The translations under genes and the position numbers were made by a program. Below the pieces are notes generated by a model. That model saw nothing but the letters and a program-made list of their open reading frames with translations, had not been told where the DNA came from and did no database searches. 24,906 nucleotides of DNA from Lachnospiraceae bacterium (lineage in GTDB: Bacteria; Bacillota_A; Clostridia; Lachnospirales; Lachnospiraceae), in the NCBI GenBank assembly GCA_017620975.1, contig JAGAUD010000024.1, positions 1-24,906 on the forward strand, given 5' to 3'. This document shows, in pieces, positions 15,698-23,009 of this stretch (position 1 is its first letter; every line of letters begins with the position of its first letter).

Positions 15698-16987
15698 ATG
15701 AGCAATAAAAATTATCGATTTGAGACACTCCAGATTCATGTAGGACAGGAGAATCCTGACCCTGCTACAGATGCCCGTGCAGTGCCTATTTACGCAACGA
15801 CTTCATATGTATTTAAAGATTCAGCCCAGGCTGCAGGACGTTTTGGACTGTCAGAAAACGGTAACATCTATACCCGTCTGATGAACCCCACCTCAGATGT
15901 CTTTGAGAAAAGAATTGCAGCTTTAGAGGGTGGTGTTGGAGCGCTGGCTACGGCATCCGGTTCCGCTGCAATTACATATGCAGTACAAAATATTGCCGTA
16001 GCAGGTGATCATATTGTTTCTGCGTCCAATCTTTATGGCGGTACATATAATCTGTTTGCAAATACCCTGCATGATCAGGGCTTATCTGTTACTTTTGTAG
16101 ATGCGTCGGATCCTGCTAATTTCGAGGCCGCTATCCAGCCGAATACAAAGCTTATATATGCAGAGACTCTCGGAAATCCCAATTCGGATATTCTGGATAT
16201 TGAAGCGGTATCTGAAATTGCCCACAAGAATGGAATTCCTCTGATCGTGGACAGTACTTTTGCTACACCCTATCTGTTAAGACCCATCGAGCACGGTGCA
16301 GATATCGTAGTGCATTCTGCTACTAAATTTATTGGCGGTCATGGTACCGTAATGGGCGGTGTAGTTGTCGATTCCGGTAAATTTGACTGGGCACAGAATG
16401 ATAAGTTCCCGGGACTGTCACAGCCTAATCCTTCCTATCATGGAGTGGTATTTACTGAGGCTTGCGGTAATCTGGCATATATACTGAAACTTCGTACCAC
16501 ACTGATGAGAGATCAGGGAGCAACGATTTCTCCGTTCAACTCTTTCCTGCTGTTACAGGGACTTGAAACATTGTCTCTTCGTCTGGAGCGCCATACTGAG
16601 AATGCACTGAAGGTAGTAGAATTTTTGAAGAACCATCCTCAGGTGGAAAAGGTCAACCATCCTTCACTGTCAGAAGGCAGGCAGAAAGAACTGTATGATA
16701 AGTATTTCCCCAATGGAGCAGCATCTATCTTTACCTTTGAAATCAAGGGTGATGCACAGACTGCCAGAAAGTTTACAGAGAGTCTGGAACTGTTTTCACT
16801 GCTCGCAAATGTGGCAGATGTAAAATCTCTGGTTATTCATCCGGCATCTACCACCCACTCTCAGATGAACGAGGAAGAACTTCTGGCTGCAGGCATTAAG
16901 CCTACCACAGTACGTTTGTCCATCGGTACGGAGCATATTGAGGATATAATAGAAGATTTACAGCATGGTTTTGATGCTGTAAAATAA
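15698..16987 (+). CDS. metY: O-acetylhomoserine sulfhydrylase
   Basis: PLP enzyme of the Cys/Met metabolism family, making homocysteine from O-acetylhomoserine and sulfide in the cytoplasm. It is 429 aa, the usual MetY length and longer than MetB/MetC (about 380). Visible features are the N-terminal FETLQIHVGQENPDPATDARAVPIYATTSYVF, the PLP phosphate-binding YTRLMNPTSDVFE (58-70) and ASGSAAITY (86-94), DSTFATPYL (185-193), and Lys210 in VVHSATKFIGGHG, the Schiff-base lysine. AAGGT precedes the ATG. An Rrf2 regulator follows 14 nt later, suggesting sulfur- or cysteine-responsive control through the operators at 15606-15677. Confidence 0.94.
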   Translation: MSNKNYRFETLQIHVGQENPDPATDARAVPIYATTSYVFKDSAQAAGRFGLSENGNIYTRLMNPTSDVFEKRIAALEGGVGALATASGSAAITYAVQNIAVAGDHIVSASNLYGGTYNLFANTLHDQGLSVTFVDASDPANFEAAIQPNTKLIYAETLGNPNSDILDIEAVSEIAHKNGIPLIVDSTFATPYLLRPIEHGADIVVHSATKFIGGHGTVMGGVVVDSGKFDWAQNDKFPGLSQPNPSYHGVVFTEACGNLAYILKLRTTLMRDQGATISPFNSFLLLQGLETLSLRLERHTENALKVVEFLKNHPQVEKVNHPSLSEGRQKELYDKYFPNGAASIFTFEIKGDAQTARKFTESLELFSLLANVADVKSLVIHPASTTHSQMNEEELLAAGIKPTTVRLSIGTEHIEDIIEDLQHGFDAVK

Positions 16988-17001
16988 ATGAGAGGTAGGG
17001 C

Positions 17002-17415
17002 ATGTTAATTTCGTCTAGAGGCAGGTATGCACTGCGAGTGATGATCGATCTTGCAGAGCACAATACTGGTGGATATACACCTCTTAAGGATATCGCTGCA
17101 CGGCAGAATATCTCTCAGAAATATCTGGAAAATATTATGACCATTCTCTCTAAGGCAGATTACGTAGAAGGAGTTCATGGGAAGGGCGGAGGATATCGCC
17201 TGAACCGTGCACCCGAGGAGTATAGAATCGGGGATTTGCTTCGATTGACAGAAGGAACGCTGGCTCCTGTAGCCTGCCTGGAATGTGACAATGAGCCATG
17301 CGCGCGCGCTGGAGAGTGCAGAACATTGCCCATTTGGGATGGGCTCAATACCATGATTAATGGCTATCTCGACAGTGTTTCCCTGGGGGATTTATTGCGT
17401 GAAGGGGAGCTCTGA
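17002..17415 (+). CDS. Rrf2 family regulator with four clustered cysteines (IscR/CymR-like)
   Basis: A 137-aa winged-helix regulator. The start MLISSRGRYALRVMIDLAEH and the DNA-binding IAARQNISQKYLENIMTILSKADYVEGVHGKGGGYRL (31-67) are characteristic of Rrf2. Near the C-terminus Cys92, Cys95, Cys100 and Cys106 (ACLECDNEPCARAGEC) resemble the iron-sulfur ligand region of IscR, but with an extra cysteine. It lies directly after metY in the same operon, 14 nt away, with AGAGGTAGGG as ribosome site. By context it probably senses cysteine, sulfur or Fe-S status and represses its own operon. CymR-type regulators lack such a cluster, so a metal or Fe-S cofactor is possible; this is inference. Confidence 0.9.
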   Translation: MLISSRGRYALRVMIDLAEHNTGGYTPLKDIAARQNISQKYLENIMTILSKADYVEGVHGKGGGYRLNRAPEEYRIGDLLRLTEGTLAPVACLECDNEPCARAGECRTLPIWDGLNTMINGYLDSVSLGDLLREGEL

Positions 17416-17462
17416 CAAAAAATTGGCAGTGGAGCAAAGGTATGCAAGCAGGAGAATTTGGT

Positions 17463-18509
17463 ATGAATAATCGATTGGCTGGCAGAATAAATGTAGTGGA
17501 TATGCATTGTGACACAATTGCCGGGATCTTTGGGGAGAGAATGCGGGGAAGAGAATGTAATCTTCGCAAGAATATCGGGCATATTGATCTTTTAAGCATG
17601 TGTGATGGTGGATATCTGTTGCAGAATTTTGCATTGTTTGTGAATATGGGAAAGTGTGAGGATCCGTGGGAGCGTGTGCTGGCCTTGCATGCAGTATATG
17701 AAGAAGAGCTGGCTAAGAATCAGGATCTGATTGCACCGGTGTATCGGTTTGAGGATATTGAAAGGAACAGCAGTCAGGGGAAGATGTCAGCCATGCTTAC
17801 CGTGGAAGAAGGCGGCGTGTGTAAGGGCGAGCTTTCCAAATTACATATTTTGTATGAAAAGGGCGTCAGAATGATGACTCTGACCTGGAATTATCCAAAT
17901 GAGTTGGGATATCCTAATCTGGATGGAAGAAAAGAAGAAAGCATTATGGGGAATCCGGTGTTGGAACGTGAGTATCTGAATACACCGGATACCGTAAACG
18001 GGCTGACGGATTCAGGACGCAGGTTTGTGGAGGAGATGGAAGTGCTTGGTATGATCCCGGATGTGTCACATCTGTCTGATGCAGGTTTCTATGATGTGCT
18101 GGCATGCACAAAGAAACCTTTTGTAGCAAGTCATTCCAATGCCAGAGGAATCTGTCCATGCGTTCGGGATATGACAGACGATATGATCCGTAAGCTGGCA
18201 GAAAGAGGCGGATGCATGGGGCTGAATTATTGCCCGGATTTTCTGATTCAGAAGCCTGTTGGTGTTCCTAATCCGGGAACTGTAGAGGATATTGTGCGGC
18301 AGGCAAAGTATATCGTCAATGTAGGCGGTGAAGAGGTACTCGGTCTGGGCAGTGATTTTGACGGTATCGAGGGACACGAAGAACTTGCGGGAGCACAGAG
18401 CATGGAGAAGCTTTACGATGGTCTGCTAAAGGGAGGATTTACTGCCGGGCAGGTGGATAAGATTTTTTCGGGAAACGTACTTCGTGTATATAAAGAATGT
18501 TTAAAATAG
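17463..18509 (+). CDS. Membrane dipeptidase family (peptidase M19)
   Basis: A zinc dipeptidase of the renal dipeptidase family (348 aa), which cleaves L- or D-residue dipeptides. The start at 17463 has AGGAG 8 nt upstream; ATG 17442 is possible but weaker. Zinc-binding and core motifs are present: VDMHCDT (His15, Asp17), LTVEEGG (Glu115 or Glu116), MTLTWN, PDVSHLSD (His203), ASHSNA (His224) and LGSDFDG near residue 300. There is no signal peptide, as usual for bacterial members. It is 47 nt after the Rrf2 gene on the same strand, so it may be cotranscribed. Cys-Gly dipeptide cleavage would fit a sulfur operon, but the substrate is not shown by sequence. No terminator is seen after it; debris follows. 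Confidence 0.9.
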   Translation: MNNRLAGRINVVDMHCDTIAGIFGERMRGRECNLRKNIGHIDLLSMCDGGYLLQNFALFVNMGKCEDPWERVLALHAVYEEELAKNQDLIAPVYRFEDIERNSSQGKMSAMLTVEEGGVCKGELSKLHILYEKGVRMMTLTWNYPNELGYPNLDGRKEESIMGNPVLEREYLNTPDTVNGLTDSGRRFVEEMEVLGMIPDVSHLSDAGFYDVLACTKKPFVASHSNARGICPCVRDMTDDMIRKLAERGGCMGLNYCPDFLIQKPVGVPNPGTVEDIVRQAKYIVNVGGEEVLGLGSDFDGIEGHEELAGAQSMEKLYDGLLKGGFTAGQVDKIFSGNVLRVYKECLK

Positions 18510-18519
18510 GATAAAAAGT

Positions 18520-19166
18520 ACCTTCTTTGGAAACTGCAATGGAGGATGCCAGTGAAGAACCTTCTTTTCCCAGTGTCAAAAGGACATTTCTCTTAGGAAA
18601 ACGCTGGCAGAGATCCGTAACGATATCCATAGGATCTTCTTTGCCGGTGAGTTCATTCCCTTCGATTTCATTGCAAAGCCACCAGTCCACATAAGAAAGG
18701 GGCAGCTCCAGCAAGCTTTTGTGAAAAGGCGAGGGATTAAAAGCTATCTGCATACCTTTTGCGTGAGCGATTTCAAAAACAATTTCCAGATTGTTGATTT
18801 CGTTCTGCAATAGCAGGATATCTCCGCTCTCGGCATCGGCAAGAGCCTTTTCTACATATTCTAAAGTAAAGCAGTGATTGGCATCCGCAAAAAGCAGGAT
18901 GCAGTTCTGCCCGTTTGTGTCAACCTGAATGATTGCGTGACCGGATGGCATGGATACTGTCTGAAGGTGGCGGATATCTACTTTGGATGCTTCCAGGATA
19001 TCTGCAAGCCACTTGTCATTATTTCCGATGAAACCACCGTGAATTACGGTAGCACCGGCTCTTCCCAGGGCAACAGACTGATTCAGCCCTTTTCCGCCGG
19101 GAAACGTCTGCATTTCGCTGGAAGCTAATGTCTCTCCGGGACGGACAAAATGTGGCACCTGATATA
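18520..19166 (-). pseudogene. Ribokinase-family (PfkB) remnant, lacking both ends
   Basis: Homology runs from YQVPHFVRPGET near 19166 to VLLTLGKEGS near 18560 (minus strand). The PfkB substrate signature PGGKGLNQSVALGRAGA and the segments INNLEIVFEIAHAKG and FNPSPF are clear. The first ~20 residues (normally ending GS-N-D before YQVP) are missing, replaced by unrelated sequence. The C-terminal ~80-90 residues with the catalytic DTTGAGD loop are absent, and the frame runs on into the antisense of the dipeptidase gene. The frame is still open (18439-19191), so decay is by end loss, not stops. An active kinase is not possible. It abuts an AraC remnant. Confidence 0.8.
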
Positions 19167-19167
19167 G

Positions 19168-19304
19168 AGCAGATGCTATTAAATAAAACATTAAGCTGTA
19201 CGGAGATTGCTTACAGGTGTGGTTTTTCCAACTCGGCGCAGTTTTCGGCGATGTTTAAGCGGGAGAAAGGGATTTCGCCTTATCAATATAGAAAAGTGCA
19301 TTAG
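19168..19304 (+). pseudogene. C-terminal remnant of an AraC family regulator
   Basis: Reading from about 19173, the frame gives MLLNKTLSCTEIAYRCGFSN, then SAQFSAMFKREKGISPYQYR and KVH, ending with TAG at 19302-19304. This is the second helix-turn-helix of an AraC/XylS regulator, with the hallmark IAxxCGF-S-x(2)-F-x(3)-FK-G-P-Y pattern. Everything upstream (ligand domain and first helix-turn-helix) is missing, and the sequence directly to the left is the opposite-strand ribokinase remnant. It is therefore a fragment left by deletion or rearrangement. Confidence 0.8.
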
Positions 19305-19421
19305 TGGCAGCAGCCGGCACATTTTTCACAGAAGGGGCTGTTTTTGCAGCCACTTTCTTCTTCACACATTGCATGCTGTGGCAAAATGGCTTTTAGACAT
19401 GACAGCAGGGAAGGACAGAAG

Positions 19422-20531
19422 ATGAGCGGAAATAAAAGATATCATAGCAGAAGTAATTCTAAGAAAACAGGGGGACGAAACGGTAGCAGGCAGAGGGGCG
19501 GGGGACGCCACAGCAGGCAGGGTTACGGACGAGGCATTTGGTCTTTATTGGCGCTCTTATTCCTGATTCCGTTCATGGCTTATGGGGTGGAAAATCCGGA
19601 CAGTAAAGCCGGTGAAGCCATGCGCTTTATGGAAGCACGGCTGGAAGGGATTTCTTTCCCTGATTTTGATGGTGCATGGGAACAGACTACAGAAGATGCA
19701 CAGTTTGAAGAGGACTATACACAGCCTTTTGAGGTACATTTTATAGATGTAGGGCAGGGAGATGTTACGCTGATCAAATGCGGGGATCAGGCCATGCTGA
19801 TTGATGCCGGAGAGGATGATAAGGGTACTGCTATCCAGTATTATCTGATGAAGCAAGGTGTGGAGAACCTGGATTATCTGATACTGACGCATCCGGACTC
19901 GGATCACATCGGTTCGGCAGACGTCATCATCACTAAGTTTGACATTGATCATGTGCTGATGCCTGATTATGAGAAGGATAACAGTACCTACAGGCGGATG
20001 ATGGAGGCACTTGGTTATCGGGGAATGAAGCAGGAAATCATTGCGATGGCAGAAGGCTCAGACGGTGCTGCTGATGATGCATCGTATACAGTCGGCAGCA
20101 GCTTTACTCTTGGGGAAGCAGTTTGTACGATCCTTGGGCCGGTTAAGCAGTATGATGATCCCAATAACTCATCTATTGCGCTTCTGGTACAGTACGGAGA
20201 TACCGGATTCCTTTTTACGGGAGATGCAGAAGAAAAGGCGGAAAGTGATATTCTGGAATATTGCGCTGACAATGGTATCTCTTTGCAGGCAGACGTATAT
20301 AAAGCCGGACACCACGGAAGCAGTACCTCTTCAAGTGAAGCGCTTCTGTCGGCAGTGAATCCTGTGTGGACGGTGATCAGCTGTGGAAAGGATAATTCTT
20401 ACGGTCATCCCCACACAGAAACGGTGGAAAGCTTTCAGATGCAGGGGATTCAGATATATCGGACGGATGAACAGGGGAGTGTTGTGGCTTGTTCTGATGG
20501 TAAGAATATTACATGGGAAATATCGGGTTAA
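19422..20531 (+). CDS. Membrane-anchored metallo-beta-lactamase-fold protein, ComEC C-terminal-like
   Basis: A 369-aa protein. The start at 19422 has GGAAGG about 9 nt upstream; the frame opens at 19344 but without a ribosome site. The N-terminus is very basic (SGNKRYHSRSNSKKTGGR through about residue 38), followed by one membrane helix (about 39-56, IWSLLALLFLIPFMAYGV). An MBL domain (about 102-368) follows: HFIDVGQGDVTLI, LIDAG, the metal motif THPDSDHIGS (His157, Asp159, Asp161, His162), FTGDAE (Asp268) and GHHGS (296-300). This is the ComEC/Rec2-type hydrolase domain without the competence channel, so an outward-facing nuclease or phosphodiesterase is likely. The substrate is unknown. It is a single gene with a hairpin terminator downstream. 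Confidence 0.88.
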   Translation: MSGNKRYHSRSNSKKTGGRNGSRQRGGGRHSRQGYGRGIWSLLALLFLIPFMAYGVENPDSKAGEAMRFMEARLEGISFPDFDGAWEQTTEDAQFEEDYTQPFEVHFIDVGQGDVTLIKCGDQAMLIDAGEDDKGTAIQYYLMKQGVENLDYLILTHPDSDHIGSADVIITKFDIDHVLMPDYEKDNSTYRRMMEALGYRGMKQEIIAMAEGSDGAADDASYTVGSSFTLGEAVCTILGPVKQYDDPNNSSIALLVQYGDTGFLFTGDAEEKAESDILEYCADNGISLQADVYKAGHHGSSTSSSEALLSAVNPVWTVISCGKDNSYGHPHTETVESFQMQGIQIYRTDEQGSVVACSDGKNITWEISG

Positions 20532-20651
20532 AAATGCTTTGGAGTGTAGATATTACAGATTGCCCATATAGCAATTCTTTGGAACAGAAGCTGAAACAGG
20601 CACGGTGGTTCGGTTCAGATTACGCCATTTGCCGGGAACTTCCGGCTAAAC

Positions 20652-20725
20652 CGGATAAAAACTTTGGGTCAAAACCGCAACGCAACCGTATGCCGCATTG
20701 CGGTTCTGCCAAGAGTTTTTGTCCG
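20652..20725. terminator. 74-nt long hairpin between convergent genes, probable bidirectional terminator
   Basis: The outer stem of 16 bp (20652-20667 with 20709-20725, one bulge, one wobble) includes five A paired with five T. Across a small internal loop, an inner stem AACCGCAACGC (20673-20683) pairs with GCATTGCGGTT (20695-20705), with one mismatch. A T run exists on both strands at the outer stem. A smaller GCCGG/CCGGC hairpin lies just to the left (20631-20646). The rest of 20532-20761 holds no gene I can support. Confidence 0.65.
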
Positions 20726-20761
20726 CTTAAGATATATATTTATAAAGTGTTCACATTACCT

Positions 20762-22444
20762 CTATCCAATCAAAACCTTCTTACCTTCAAAGGCAAAACC
20801 GTATTTTCGTATTCTCTCTGCTGCAATACCATTAGTTTCCAAAGAAGCCGCATACTGCATCTCCTCTATCTGCGTAAGAGCTGCAGTAACCGTGTCCTTA
20901 AGAGTCTCCTCATCCTCAGGGTCATGTACCTTGAATTCCAGGATATAAGCATAATCCTGTTCTTTCAGTGGTTCCAGTATCACATCATATCTTCCGAAGC
21001 CGCTTTCCCGGTTAGAACTCACCACGTATCTGCCAGCTAATTCCACCAGTAGTCCCAGCACAAAACCATGATAGAAGCGCTCCGGTTCCGATATAGAAGG
21101 AAGCTTTCCGGTATCAAAATAACTGAAGGTACTCAGAGCCACCCGGTTCATGTATGTGTTCATAGCCTTGACATTTCCCAGCAGCAGCGCCTTGATAAAT
21201 TCATTGTACGCGGGAGTGAATTCCGCGAACCAGTCCCTTATCATATCCTCGAACATAAGCCTGACCTCCTTATTGGTCAGTGTCAGTTCATATTCTTCCC
21301 GTCCTCTGTCAGGATCCTGCTCATACTTTTCTACCTTCAAATAACCGCTTGCCAGCAAAAGACTCCAAATGGAGCTCTGCCGCTGTCCCAGCTGGCTAAA
21401 AACAATCTGCTCATCTATCTGGGTTCGGAATGACTTTCCCTTCAACAGATCCTCCATAATTGTCTTGATCTCAGGACTCCCCTCGCGGATCAGCTTTCCC
21501 ACCAGACTGTTGGAGCTGGTATTAGCCCAGTAAGTGGTAAATTTTTTCTTGTCAAGATAATTCAGAATAGACCATGGGTTATAAATATCTGCCTTTTTCC
21601 CAAAGGTAAAACCATCATACCAGTCCTTTACCTCCTGTTTCTGCATTGATAATCCAAATTCATCCAATGCGAAAAAAACTTCCGCTTCTGTAAATCCCAG
21701 AATATCCATATATTTTTCGGACGTGGTCGTCACAACCTCAAGATTATTCAAATCAGAAAAGATAGACTCCTTGCTGACTCTTGTAATCCCTGTCATAATC
21801 GCCCGTTCCAACCAAGGATTTGTCTTAAAGGTAGAATTGAAAAGACTTCTCGTAAACGCTACAAGCTCTTCCCAGTATCCATCTACATATGCCTCTTGCA
21901 TAGGCGTATCGTACTCGTCCAGCAGGACGATCACTTTCTTCCCATAATACCGGCTCAGGAAATCACAGAGCTGGTATAACGCCATGGGAGCATCCTCCTC
22001 ACTCATGCCAGCTGTCATGCGTCCAAAGTATGCCTTCTCTGCACAGGAAAGCACTTCACCGTCAATCAGAAAAGAATTCTGCTCATACAATTTCATTAAA
22101 AGTTGACGAATTCGATAACAGGCCGTCTTATAATCTCTCTCCTTCACGTTGGCAAAGGAAAGACTTATGACCGGATATGTGCCCTGCATCTTACGGTATT
22201 TTTCCTCTTGCCAGATGGACAGCGCTACAAACAGATTCCCTTGTCCGGCGTACTTTACAGAGAAAAACCGTTCCACCATGCTCATGGTCAGCGTCTTTCC
22301 GAAACGGCGGGGTCTTGTGATCAGAGTCACACTGTCACCGCTCTCCCACCATTCCTTAATAAAAGCTGTCTTATCCACATAAAAATAATCATTCTCTATA
22401 ATCGTTGTAAAATCCTGTATCCCGATGCCAACTGTTCTTGCCAT
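20762..22444 (-). CDS. AAA-ATPase-like protein with C-terminal PD-(D/E)XK nuclease-like domain
   Basis: A 560-aa cytoplasmic protein of the AAA-ATPase_like/DUF1703 type (family names from memory), found in many copies in gut Bacteroidetes and Clostridia, function unproven. The start at 22444 ([12 protein letters not shown]) follows AGGAAAGGACGG; a 65-codon upstream extension is rejected. Domain 1 (about 1-290): [14 protein letters not shown], the P-loop variant [16 protein letters not shown] (41-56), Walker [18 protein letters not shown], and [19 protein letters not shown]. The C-terminal domain (about 460-560) has YDVILEP...[11 protein letters not shown], which fits the PD-(D/E)XK Asp/Glu-x-Lys catalytic set. 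It has its own promoter, divergent from the valS T-box. It is a candidate accessory or defence-like gene. Confidence 0.88.
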   Translation of the reverse strand: MARTVGIGIQDFTTIIENDYFYVDKTAFIKEWWESGDSVTLITRPRRFGKTLTMSMVERFFSVKYAGQGNLFVALSIWQEEKYRKMQGTYPVISLSFANVKERDYKTACYRIRQLLMKLYEQNSFLIDGEVLSCAEKAYFGRMTAGMSEEDAPMALYQLCDFLSRYYGKKVIVLLDEYDTPMQEAYVDGYWEELVAFTRSLFNSTFKTNPWLERAIMTGITRVSKESIFSDLNNLEVVTTTSEKYMDILGFTEAEVFFALDEFGLSMQKQEVKDWYDGFTFGKKADIYNPWSILNYLDKKKFTTYWANTSSNSLVGKLIREGSPEIKTIMEDLLKGKSFRTQIDEQIVFSQLGQRQSSIWSLLLASGYLKVEKYEQDPDRGREEYELTLTNKEVRLMFEDMIRDWFAEFTPAYNEFIKALLLGNVKAMNTYMNRVALSTFSYFDTGKLPSISEPERFYHGFVLGLLVELAGRYVVSSNRESGFGRYDVILEPLKEQDYAYILEFKVHDPEDEETLKDTVTAALTQIEEMQYAASLETNGIAAERIRKYGFAFEGKKVLIG

Positions 22445-22469
22445 TCTGCTACCGTCCTTTCCTGTTATT

Positions 22470-22498
22470 ATTATAATGGATTCTCCGGGGTAAAACAA
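22470..22498 (-). promoter_or_regulatory. Sigma-A-type promoter for the AAA-ATPase-like gene
   Basis: Minus strand: TTGTTT (22493-22498), 17-bp spacer, perfect TATAAT (22470-22475), 25 bp before the start codon. Confidence 0.65.
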
Positions 22499-22504
22499 CG
22501 GGGA

Positions 22505-22525
22505 AAATGCGTTTTCAGCGCATTT
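22505..22525. repeat. Inverted repeat between the divergent promoters
   Basis: AAATGCG (22505-22511) and CGCATTT (22519-22525) with a 7-nt spacer. It sits directly upstream of both the AAA-ATPase-like -35 and the valS T-box -35, so it could be an operator. Confidence 0.4.
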
Positions 22526-22537
22526 ACCTAAAAAAGC

Positions 22538-22566
22538 TTGACAAATCCACTCCAAAAGAATATAGT
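22538..22566 (+). promoter_or_regulatory. Sigma-A promoter of the valS T-box transcript
   Basis: Perfect TTGACA (22538-22543), 17-bp spacer, TATAGT (22561-22566). Transcription would start near 22573. Confidence 0.85.
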
Positions 22567-22572
22567 ATTTAC

Positions 22573-22853
22573 AAGTCATTAATTCAAAGGCAATGATGAA
22601 GAGGAGTACGCACAACCCCTTATCAGAGAGAGTATCCATCTTTTTACAAAGATGCTGCGAGGATGCTTAAAGGAAGGATTGCGGAAGGTAGCTTCTGAGC
22701 CGGAGAACTGAAAAGGAAGTAAGTTCTCACGTATTATCCCCGTTACCGGATAGGACTTTATTGGAAGTCGCTGAGACAGCTTATAGCTGTGAACAAAGGT
22801 GGTACCGCGTTATAAACGCCCTTTGCTGACGAAGAGTCGGCAGAGGGCTTTTT
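22573..22853 (+). promoter_or_regulatory. T-box riboswitch, valine-type
   Basis: Stem I begins around 22590 with the typical GATGAAGAGGAGTACG and AGAGAG elements. A GTA triplet at 22688-22690 in GGAAGGTAGC is the candidate specifier codon (Val). The antiterminator has the conserved AAGGTGGTACCGCG (22796-22809), and CAAAGG pairs with CCTTTG. The bulge TGGT would pair with the ACCA end of an A73 tRNA, as expected for tRNA(Val). Uncharged tRNA(Val) binding would stabilise the antiterminator and allow valS transcription. Confidence 0.93.
22818..22853 (+). terminator. T-box terminator
   Basis: GCCCTTTGCTGAC (22818-22830) pairs with GTCGGCAGAGGGC (22836-22848), followed by five T. Its 5' arm shares CCTTTG with the antiterminator, giving the switch. 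Confidence 0.93.
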
Positions 22854-23009
22854 ATCATCCGGAAAATCATTCGGAATATCTTAAAGCCTTCTGGGCAGCA
22901 TCACACAAAGCGGAGGAGCGGAAGAAGGCTGCTTCGCAGCCCCGTTGCAGTCGTTTCAAGGTGCTGATTGGACCGGCGGAACCACCGCCCACTACAGAAA
23001 GGAGCCCAA
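22854..23009 (+). other. Leader segment between the T-box terminator and valS
   Basis: A 156-nt stretch with no gene I can support. It holds two small hairpins: GGCTGC/GCAGCC (22927-22941) and GGCGG/CCGCC (22975-22989). The AAAGGAG ribosome site of valS follows. No second promoter is evident. Confidence 0.6.

Noticed and set aside
19207..19425. 72-codon frame at 19207
   Set aside because: It is out of frame with the recognisable AraC remnant and resembles nothing.
20513..21040. 175-codon frame reading from the MBL gene end into the AAA-ATPase region on the plus strand
   Set aside because: No ribosome site, it crosses the long hairpin, and most of it is antisense to a clear gene.
22521..22531. 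ATTTACCTA resembling the metY operator half-site
   Set aside because: No matching second arm occurs 9 nt away, so it is probably chance.
22445..22639. 65-codon N-terminal extension of the AAA-ATPase-like gene
   Set aside because: It covers the gene's own promoter and the T-box promoter; the conserved start MARTVGIG has a good ribosome site.
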